Below, one piece after another: positions 34,835-40,540 of a stretch of DNA of 40,540 nucleotides. The position numbers and the translations under genes were made by a program. The stretch covers positions 1-40,540 of the forward strand of contig CACZAK010000071.1 of the NCBI GenBank assembly GCA_902779075.1, read 5' to 3'. The DNA comes from an uncultured bacterium (GTDB lineage: Bacteria > Verrucomicrobiota > Kiritimatiellia > RFP12 > UBA1067). Position 1 is the first letter of the stretch. Each line of letters starts with the position of its first letter. A model generated the notes under the pieces. That model was given only the letters and a program-made list of their open reading frames with translations. It did no database searches and was not told the origin of the DNA.

Positions 34835-36207
34835 TATACGCGCCCCCTTCTATTGACAAGCAGTGGAGTCATGTAAAGCGGTAGATATTTGATATCGCCA
34901 GTGAAATCAGCATTGCCCGGATGCAGGACATACCGCTCGGCACAGTATCCCGGGAATTTCTCCTTGAAGCGTTCCAACGAAACCGTCGTATAGTCGTTGT
35001 TGCTCTTCACCTCAATCGGAATCACATTGTGCCGCGCAGTGGTTGGGGTCTTGGAAAGCAAGAAGTCAATTTCAATGCGATTGCGACCATCCTCTCTGTC
35101 ACACACCTTGTGGAAGTACAAGTCCCGCCCGGCGGCACGCAGCATCTGCGCGACAACGTTCTCCATCAGCATTCCCTTGTTGATCTCCAATTTGCCGGTC
35201 AGGATCTTCCACAACACGTCCTTTCTCGTTTCAGGGTCGTTTCCGAAGGCCATTGAAACAAGAAGCCCTGTATCCGCAAGATAGCACTTCATCCCCCCAT
35301 GATCTGCGGCCAGGGCAAAACCGACATTGGGATCCGTGACGTTGTAGGCAAGATTCACCGTCATCGACGAAGCGAGCCAGTCAAACGGAGCATCAAGCTC
35401 TCGCATCCGCACTCCCCTTTCCACGGCTCCAGGCGAGAATCTTTTATCCTGAAGACTCAGTTCTCCAGGAATAGCCCTCCAGATCGCTCGAACCTTGTTC
35501 TTGAGCCGTCCGGCATATTTTCCGACATCTTCATAATACAGATCCAAAATCAGTTTCTTGGCGAACTCGACTTCTTCTAGACGTCGCTCGCGCACAAAAG
35601 CCTCGACTGCCTGAGGCATGCCGCCTACAACAAGATACTGGCGGAAGTACTCCATCATCATGCGATGGTCGACCGCATCAAGCGGCTTTTCCCCGAAATA
35701 GCAATTCTCCACCAGTTTATAAGATGCCGCCTTTCCGACAGCCCAGAGGAATTCCTCGAAATCAAGCGGAAACATCTGGATCTTAAGCTCTTCGCTTGGA
35801 ATGACGATGCCCTCCACATTCCTCTTGATGGAAATCAGCGATCCAGTCTCTATGTAATGGAATCTTCCATCTGCGACAAGATACTTGATGGCCTCGCGTG
35901 CCCGAGGGAAACGCTGAACCTCGTCAAAGACTATCAAGGTCTCTCCTCGAATCAGTTCAACGCCAGTACGCACCTCAAGCATCATGAAGAATTCATCAAG
36001 ATTTCCCAGCTTCTCCTCGAACAACTCCTTGATGGCCTTCGTAGTATTCGCAAAATCAATAATCAGGTGATGCTTGTATTCACTCTTCGCAAACTCCTCG
36101 ACAATATAACTCTTGCCGACGCGACGTGCACCTTCAATAAGCAAGGCGCAGCGCGATGCTTCGTTCCGCTTCCAATCAAGAAGCCTACTGTATATCTTCC
36201 GTTTCAT
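34834..36207 (-). CDS. AAA_14 / DUF4143 family ATPase
   Basis: The 457-residue protein has an AAA+ core with Walker A GARRVGKS (26-33) and Walker B LIVFDE (D95, E96), then the YIETGSLIS sensor region. A DUF4143 C-terminal domain follows, with a PD-(D/E)xK-like core (RIEIDFLL and IPIEVKSNN). Members are abundant, patchily distributed and often strain-specific; suggested roles include DNA handling or defence, none proven. A strong promoter (TTGACG-18-TATAAT) ends 8 bases before the ATG, so the mRNA is probably leaderless. The stop overlaps the next small frame. GC content is clearly below the flanks. Confidence 0.88.
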   Translation of the reverse strand: MKRKIYSRLLDWKRNEASRCALLIEGARRVGKSYIVEEFAKSEYKHHLIIDFANTTKAIKELFEEKLGNLDEFFMMLEVRTGVELIRGETLIVFDEVQRFPRAREAIKYLVADGRFHYIETGSLISIKRNVEGIVIPSEELKIQMFPLDFEEFLWAVGKAASYKLVENCYFGEKPLDAVDHRMMMEYFRQYLVVGGMPQAVEAFVRERRLEEVEFAKKLILDLYYEDVGKYAGRLKNKVRAIWRAIPGELSLQDKRFSPGAVERGVRMRELDAPFDWLASSMTVNLAYNVTDPNVGFALAADHGGMKCYLADTGLLVSMAFGNDPETRKDVLWKILTGKLEINKGMLMENVVAQMLRAAGRDLYFHKVCDREDGRNRIEIDFLLSKTPTTARHNVIPIEVKSNNDYTTVSLERFKEKFPGYCAERYVLHPGNADFTGDIKYLPLYMTPLLVNRRGRV

Positions 36208-36215
36208 CGGCGCAC

Positions 36216-36245
36216 ATTATATCAAATCCCCGTCCTTACCGTCAA
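36216..36245 (-). promoter_or_regulatory. Strong promoter TTGACG-18-(TGA)TATAAT before the ATPase gene
   Basis: Minus-strand TTGACG (36240-36245) and TATAAT (36216-36221), spacer 18, with a TGA extension. The -10 ends 8 bases before ATG 36207. Confidence 0.65.
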
Positions 36246-36275
36246 TCGCAAATACACATTTTCAGGGGAGTCAAG

Positions 36276-36437
36276 TCAACTGCCCACTACACATTTTTCA
36301 GTAAGCTCGGCAATCGGCTCAATACACAATATGCTTCTGTTCCATTTCTTCCGCGCGCCTTCAATCTGGTCTCCATACTCCTTCTTGAACTCGCCGACAA
36401 ACCGGCAATCCTCTCTCACTTCATCTATCGTCTGCAT
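36276..36437 (-). CDS. 53-residue microprotein with EFKK-x-YGDQI motif
   Basis: ATG 36437 has AGGAG 7 bases upstream, a good ribosome binding site. The product reads MQTIDEVREDCRFVGEFKKE, then YGDQIEGARKKWNRSILCIE and PIAELTEKCVVGS. It is soluble, with an amphipathic charged middle. The segment RFVGEFKKEYGDQI is shared with the 40-residue frame after the ATPase gene. The stop at 36276 is 31 bases before the ATPase promoter. I do not recognise the family. Confidence 0.5.
   Translation of the reverse strand: MQTIDEVREDCRFVGEFKKEYGDQIEGARKKWNRSILCIEPIAELTEKCVVGS
36363..36404 (-). repeat. 42-bp repeat, copy B
   Basis: Partner of 34742..34783 (35 of 42 bases identical, no gaps). Confidence 0.8.
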
Positions 36438-36480
36438 GTTACGCTCCTAATCGCGTTGTCTTTCTGTTGCATGATCATAA

Positions 36481-36807
36481 CTACTCCACCACTCCTACTC
36501 CACCAATGGGGTCTGTCCCTCTCGGCTCCTCCATCTGCCTTTTCGTATTGACGATACCCCGGACGATGAGTTCCCGCTCTACGTTCTTCTTGGGGTCTGG
36601 CTTCCATGTGAAAATCATTTCCCAGTAGCCTTTCTGCTTATCGAATCGAAGTGGAACGGCCATGGCCTTGCCGTCGGACACCTTCCACACGGCGGAAATG
36701 ACCTCGTTCGTCATCGCGAACGCACCTTCCGCAATGGTCGGATACACGTTGCTCCCAAGACCGCCGAGGATGATCAGCCGCCGATTGTCCACGAGAAGAT
36801 GCGACAC
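36481..36807 (-). CDS. Short hypothetical protein, companion of the EF-hand protein
   Basis: The region after the EF-hand gene is open for about 120 codons and reads SHLLVDNRRLIILGGLGSN, then NEVISAVWKVSDGKAMAVPL and GYWEMIFTWKPDP. These look like beta-sheet strands of a real protein. The start is unclear: GTG 36807 is the first plausible codon after the upstream stop (36840) but lacks a ribosome binding site. An earlier ATG (36939) would lie far inside the EF-hand gene. No signal peptide is visible, so either the N-terminus is lost or the two frames were once one gene. The C-terminal residues TDPIGG come from a GGGGTCTGTCCCT element. Confidence 0.45.
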   Translation of the reverse strand: MSHLLVDNRRLIILGGLGSNVYPTIAEGAFAMTNEVISAVWKVSDGKAMAVPLRFDKQKGYWEMIFTWKPDPKKNVERELIVRGIVNTKRQMEEPRGTDPIGGVGVVE

Positions 36808-36839
36808 GCGCAGCGCTCGACGTGCGTTATCAGGCCGCT

Positions 36840-37325
36840 TTACCTGATACGGATGAAGAGCGGGATGTCGTCCACGGAACACTCCACGCGCAGATTCGGA
36901 TCGGATTGTCCTCGTCGGATTATCTTTGCGGCGTTCCATGTCGGATCGAAAAGGAACGGCGGCGGCGTGACCAGTTGCGTGAACGTTGGCTGGCCGTTCA
37001 CCGTTGCGGCAAGCGAGCGCGGTGTTCGATTCCCATTGAGACGCAGTTTCCAATCAAACGCAGCACGACCCGACGCGCCATCACACGTGAACTTGTCGCC
37101 GGTCACGGGATTCGCGACCTTCCACTCACCGCAGCAGTACCCTACGGACATCTCCGCCTCAGTCCGAGACAAGCGGCCGTCGCCGTCCGCGTCACGGCCG
37201 AATACGACCTCAACGCCGTTGGACGAAGTTGCATCAAGTTCGATCTTCAATGCAAACATCTTCGCCGGCGGCGGCATCGACGGCATAACAAGCGTGGCGG
37301 CAAGAAAAGCAGTTGTGAAAGTCAT
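36840..37325 (-). CDS. Secreted protein with one EF-hand loop
   Basis: The 161-residue protein begins with a signal-like stretch (MTFTTAFLAATLVMPSM). It contains a canonical 12-residue calcium loop at 45-56: D45, D47, D49, G50, L52, S53, E56, within FGRDADGDGRLSRTE. Next come VGYCCGEW and a beta-rich C-terminal part ending IPLFIRIR. The family is not one I can name, but the loop predicts calcium binding outside the cytoplasm. It begins 18 bases after the tandem paralogue gene and looks co-transcribed with it. Confidence 0.65.
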   Translation of the reverse strand: MTFTTAFLAATLVMPSMPPPAKMFALKIELDATSSNGVEVVFGRDADGDGRLSRTEAEMSVGYCCGEWKVANPVTGDKFTCDGASGRAAFDWKLRLNGNRTPRSLAATVNGQPTFTQLVTPPPFLFDPTWNAAKIIRRGQSDPNLRVECSVDDIPLFIRIR

Positions 37326-37343
37326 ATTTCGCCCACCTTAACT

Positions 37344-38174
37344 TCAGTTATCGCCCCCGCCAACATTGATCCACGGCAACGGCTGTCCGGATGAAAGAAG
37401 TTGGTTGGTAACGGAGGTGAAATATCGGATGTCGGATGACGCGCAATTGGATTTCACAAGTGCATGATTTGCAAACTCAACCCTATTGGAACTCATGGCA
37501 TATCCTTCAATGTATTTTATAAACAGGAGATCCACAATTTCAGTTCCTGACGGTTCGCTCAGGCGCAATCGGTAAAACATTCTTAAGGCATTCTCGCAAG
37601 ATGCGTGTTGAACATCGTTGGTCGCATTGTGCGACAATAGGCTATTTGCATACTGGCACGCAGCAGAGCCACGCTCCACAATACTGTACTCAACTACATT
37701 TGTCAGGATTGTTTCAACAAAAGCCGTAGTAGTGCCATTTACTCCGCCAAACCTTACGGCAAGGTCAATGGCCTTGTCTCGGAACACTCCCTTTGGATTC
37801 AGTGCTAGTGCCTTCATGGCGCTAGCGGAGTTCGTGTAGTTGAATTCTTCGCATTTCCCCACCGCGACCGCCGCGTAAAGCTGTTCGAAATAGTCCAGCG
37901 ACATGCAGTCGTTTGTGGCGAGCGTGGAGAGATACCGGTCGAATGCGGCCATCTTCCCGGCAAGCGTCCAGCCGTTGGTTTCGGGTCCGAGGAAGCCTAG
38001 CCACGTGGTCGGCGGCGGATCATTGTCGGGCGGCGAACCTTCGCGCAGATCGTCGTAGTAGAACGCAGCGCGCGTGAGCGCCGCGCTCACCACTTCGTTC
38101 GACTCGGCGGGCGTGTACCCATTCGTTGCCGTGGCGGAGAAGAGAGCCACAAATGCTATAATTGTCCTTTTCAT
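37344..38174 (-). CDS. Secreted hypothetical protein, tandem paralogue 1
   Basis: The 276-residue protein has a signal peptide (MKRTIIAFVALFSATATNGYT) and no recognised domain. It is paralogous along its length to the next upstream gene: shared segments are the TNDC motif, KALALNPKGVFRDKAIDLA (MALNPKGVYRNRAIELA in the other copy), TAFVETI-TN, and the C-terminal FTSVTNQLLSSGQPLPWIN followed by GGG-N. Predicted mostly helical. GGAGGGG lies 8 bases before the ATG and can pair in a hairpin at 38181..38204. GC-rich relative to its paralogue. Confidence 0.7.
   Translation of the reverse strand: MKRTIIAFVALFSATATNGYTPAESNEVVSAALTRAAFYYDDLREGSPPDNDPPPTTWLGFLGPETNGWTLAGKMAAFDRYLSTLATNDCMSLDYFEQLYAAVAVGKCEEFNYTNSASAMKALALNPKGVFRDKAIDLAVRFGGVNGTTTAFVETILTNVVEYSIVERGSAACQYANSLLSHNATNDVQHASCENALRMFYRLRLSEPSGTEIVDLLFIKYIEGYAMSSNRVEFANHALVKSNCASSDIRYFTSVTNQLLSSGQPLPWINVGGGDN
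37366..37409 (-). repeat. 44-bp exact direct repeat, copy 1 (3' end of paralogue 1)
   Basis: Identical over 44 bases to 38292..38335, coding for the shared TNQLLSSGQPLPWIN tail. Flanking bases diverge at once. Confidence 0.92.
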
Positions 38175-38180
38175 TTTGAA

Positions 38181-38204
38181 CGCCCCTCCGAATTATTTGG
38201 GGCG
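38181..38204 (-). promoter_or_regulatory. Hairpin that could hide the ribosome binding site of paralogue 1
   Basis: Minus-strand CGCCCC (38199-38204) can pair with GGGGCG (38181-38186) across a 12-base loop. The GGGG is part of GGAGGGG, the ribosome binding site of the gene that starts at 38174. Confidence 0.35.
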
Positions 38205-38269
38205 ATGTGATCCGCGCCCACGCGCGGCTAGAATGTCTGCTGCGGGGAACACGCATTTCTCCTTCAGAC

Positions 38270-39124
38270 TCAATTTCCACCGCCGCCAAAGTTGATCCAC
38301 GGCAACGGCTGTCCGGATGAAAGAAGTTGGTTGGTGACGGAAGTAAAGTAATCACCAAATATTTCGGCACAAATCGGGTAGGTGAATGAATTTGTTGCGT
38401 GCATGAACCGATTTGAACTTATCCCATACCCATCAATGTACTTGACAAACAATTCGTCAACCAAAGGAGTTTCCCCTGCCTCAAAAGACCTATTCCTGTA
38501 AAACATTCTTACCCCCGCGCCTCTCACCTCGCGTTGGACGCTATTTGTAGCATCAAAGAAAAGCAATTTCCAAGCATATTTGTCACTAGCCTCCCCACGC
38601 TCTATAAAACTATAACCTATGGAATTAGTTATGATTGTCTCCACGAACGCCGTCATGGAATCACAAACAGGACTGTATTTTATCGCAAGTTCAATGGCCC
38701 TGTTACGATATACGCCCTTAGGATTAAGCGCCATTGCTTTATAAGATGGTACAGCCTCGGCATAGTTAAGTACTTCGCACTTAGACAAGGCAATCCTGAC
38801 TAGTTCTTGATCAGTTGCAGAAAGAGATGTACAGTCGTTTGTGCCAAGCATCGAAAGATACCATGCAAATGCAGCCTTCTTTTCTGTCGGTGTCCACCCT
38901 TCGCTTTCACCAAGAGCCAGGAAAGAAGGCCATGTGACAATAGCCTCCTGCTCCACCCCGTCATCAATATCATCCAGATTGTCATTGACAGAAAGAAGGA
39001 CAAACTCCAGCATGGACCTGGCAACTGCATTCGTCTCTGATTCCGTATGGGCATACCCGGCGAACACCAATAACGCAAGAGACAATAGCAATCCGTGGCA
39101 AAGTTGATTCTTTATAACTTTCAT
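38270..39124 (-). CDS. Secreted hypothetical protein, tandem paralogue 2
   Basis: The 284-residue protein has a signal peptide (about residues 1-26, hydrophobic LLLSLALLVFAGYA) and the same layout as paralogue 1: WPSFLALGESEGWTPTEKKA, a CTSL segment, KAMALNPKGVYRNRAIELA, and the FTSVTNQLLSSGQPLPWIN end. The nucleotide composition is clearly more AT-rich than the paralogue. A weak AAGGAAG lies about 11 bases before the ATG. It starts 20 bases after the protease-like gene stop, so all are one transcript. No function is known. Confidence 0.7.
   Translation of the reverse strand: MKVIKNQLCHGLLLSLALLVFAGYAHTESETNAVARSMLEFVLLSVNDNLDDIDDGVEQEAIVTWPSFLALGESEGWTPTEKKAAFAWYLSMLGTNDCTSLSATDQELVRIALSKCEVLNYAEAVPSYKAMALNPKGVYRNRAIELAIKYSPVCDSMTAFVETIITNSIGYSFIERGEASDKYAWKLLFFDATNSVQREVRGAGVRMFYRNRSFEAGETPLVDELFVKYIDGYGISSNRFMHATNSFTYPICAEIFGDYFTSVTNQLLSSGQPLPWINFGGGGN
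38292..38335 (-). repeat. 44-bp exact direct repeat, copy 2 (3' end of paralogue 2)
   Basis: Partner of 37366..37409. Confidence 0.92.
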
Positions 39125-39144
39125 AATCTTTCTTCCTTTCTTTT

Positions 39145-40540
39145 TCAGTCGTCAAAATTGGATGCTCCCACATTCTGGAACCCCTTTTGATCATCCTTTG
39201 AAATTCCATAAACCTGGTCGTCGGGGATGTCACCACCGTCAGTTTGCTTTTTAACCCCATGCATCAACAATCGGTCTATAACCGAGGCAACCGTATCGTT
39301 GCGCTCGTAAAAGCCCCTTCCGGTCTCATCTCCCCAGTCGCCAGTTCTAGACTTGAACGTTTCAAATGACACGGGATCGTTTCTGATGCGCAGACGAATA
39401 CAAGCCGATTCGCCATTATACTTACCTACTTTCACATAGTAAATATCCTTCAGTCCCAAATAATGGCCAAGTTCATGTGCTAATCCTTCTTTGGGAGATT
39501 CCTTGCCAATGACGACATTTGAACCTGATCGGAACCCCACGGCATTAGAGTTCGTTATTGCGCCAACAAAATACATAGTCACACCTTCTGCCGCTTCATA
39601 TTCATTGAAGAATGCAGCGGCTTGACGTGAAGCCGTTTTTGTGTGGCATACCTTTCCCTCCGAATTAGTGTAGATATCAACGGACGCGAGTACCCAGTCA
39701 TTTGTCCTTCCGACATTTACGGGAGTACCAATAAGTTCAAAGCGAGTTCCAACTTGTGTGAATATCTCGTTGGCGGTTTCAAGCATCAAACTGAGTTCCT
39801 GACGACGCCATCGTTTACTCCAACTATTTTTAGGTGGCTCGACCACAACCATCTTCACGGGAATCGTGCGGGGCTGGACAACGGGTAGCTTGAACTGAGG
39901 CTGTATTTCATCGTCGTTGAAACTAGCCTCCACAGTCACTGTACCGATTCCAGTTGGCGTGACCGTCGCAGACCAGCCATCGGGCACCACGTCCGCAGGA
40001 CCAGATACCACCCGCCAATTCACTTCCGATGGCGAGAACGGGCCGTTCGCTCCCACCTTCAAGACAGCGTTCGTGCCCATGACGAGTCGGGAAGGATTCA
40101 CATAACGCCCGCCCACTTGCTCCGTGGTAACGAGCTTACGCAACGGCTCTATGCAGCGGAACGTCGCCGAAGACGTCAGCGGCTCGCCACCGTCCGCGGG
40201 CGTGAACGTGGCGGTGATCGTACCCGTGCCAAGGTTTGGGCACGACATGTAGATTGTATGGTTTTCCGTGTATGAAACGTCATTCGTCACCGCACTGAAA
40301 AAGCACGGGGTTGACGTTCCCCTGCACGGACAACCTCGCCGTACCGTTCGTACCCACCGGCCCGGTCAGGTTCAGCGTCACGGGTCGGATGCGCTCCGCC
40401 CGGTTCGAGGTCGATCCCAGCTCAGCGTCGTTCAGGAAAAATATCTCCTGGCAGCCAATCGAAAATCGAAGCGGCGGCACGTTGGTCGTCCCCACCGTGA
40501 AGTGTACGTGGTTCGTCATGGTATAGCCGACAAACTGCGT
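39145..40540 (-). pseudogene. Secreted metzincin-like metalloprotease, frameshifted and cut by the window end
   Basis: The reading frame enters from beyond base 40540 and encodes beta-sandwich segments (TVGTTNVPPLRFSIG, VTLNLTGPVGTNGTARLSVQ). At the run of four C (40307-40310) it shifts by one base; with three C the protein reads VNPCFFSAVTNDVSYTENH and continues for about 380 residues. The C-terminal domain has HELGHYLGLKD (39445-39477), the HExxHxxGxxD zinc motif of metzincins, and RLLMHG as a plausible Met-turn. The N-terminal part has Ig-like repeats. It could be an extracellular protease. Either a real frameshift, phase variation, or a base-call error. Confidence 0.7.

Noticed and set aside
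38020..38370. Open frame spanning the gap between the two secreted paralogues
   Set aside because: It overlaps both paralogues out of frame and has no family features.

Overview
The window is about 40.5 kb of a moderately GC-rich bacterial chromosome and reads as one dense, mostly minus-strand gene set. No RNA genes, prophage or CRISPR array were seen. Three Gfo/Idh/MocA-family oxidoreductases (one lipoprotein, one Tat-exported, one cytosolic with altered active-site residues), secreted tandem paralogues of unknown family and tryptophan-rich QPQFA-type repeat proteins are the kind of content found in Planctomycetes-Verrucomicrobia-Chlamydiae genomes. I infer an uncultured gut-type Verrucomicrobiota/Kiritimatiellota member, with moderate confidence and no marker gene to prove it.

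Layout. 0-6.7 kb (minus): a GT2 glycosyltransferase, an RlmI-type rRNA methyltransferase, an SPFH/stomatin protein, a lipoprotein oxidoreductase, an HI0933-type flavoprotein and a TIGR02757 protein. 6.8-9.9 kb (plus): an oxidoreductase of the Gfo/Idh fold, then a compact operon of a zinc-ribbon microprotein, half a GT4 glycosyltransferase and a membrane-anchored NUC1-type nuclease. 9.9-14.9 kb (minus): fabH-fabF-fabZ-mlaE-rnd, joining type II fatty acid synthesis, a lipid-transport permease and RNase D. 14.9-19.7 kb (minus): rsgA, DUF1667, a GlpA/pyridine nucleotide oxidoreductase fusion with a deleted N-terminus, a DUF167 protein and a DPM1-like GT2. 19.7-25.1 kb (minus): a large FAD/Fe-S D-lactate (glycolate) dehydrogenase-type protein, a lactonase and a Tat-exported oxidoreductase. 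25.0-34.0 kb (minus): recC-recB-recD.

34.0-36.5 kb (minus) is a lower-GC accessory block. It holds a decayed N-terminal fragment of an AAA ATPase in front of recC, a W-rich 24-residue-repeat protein, an AAA_14/DUF4143 ATPase, and two small genes on either side of the ATPase that share an EFKK-x-YGDQI motif. 36.5-40.5 kb (minus) holds secreted proteins: a metzincin-like protease broken by a one-base frameshift and running off the window, two tandem paralogues with an identical 44-bp 3' segment, an EF-hand protein and a short companion.

The points most worth a second look are: (i) arrays of the 7-bp unit AGTGTAA that begin exactly after the stop codon of two unrelated genes; (ii) the microgene pair, ATPase and W-repeat cluster; (iii) the deletion that removed the FAD-binding motif from the GlpA fusion; (iv) several promoters whose -10 box lies 6-8 bases from the start codon, implying leaderless mRNAs; (v) the half-glycosyltransferase operon.
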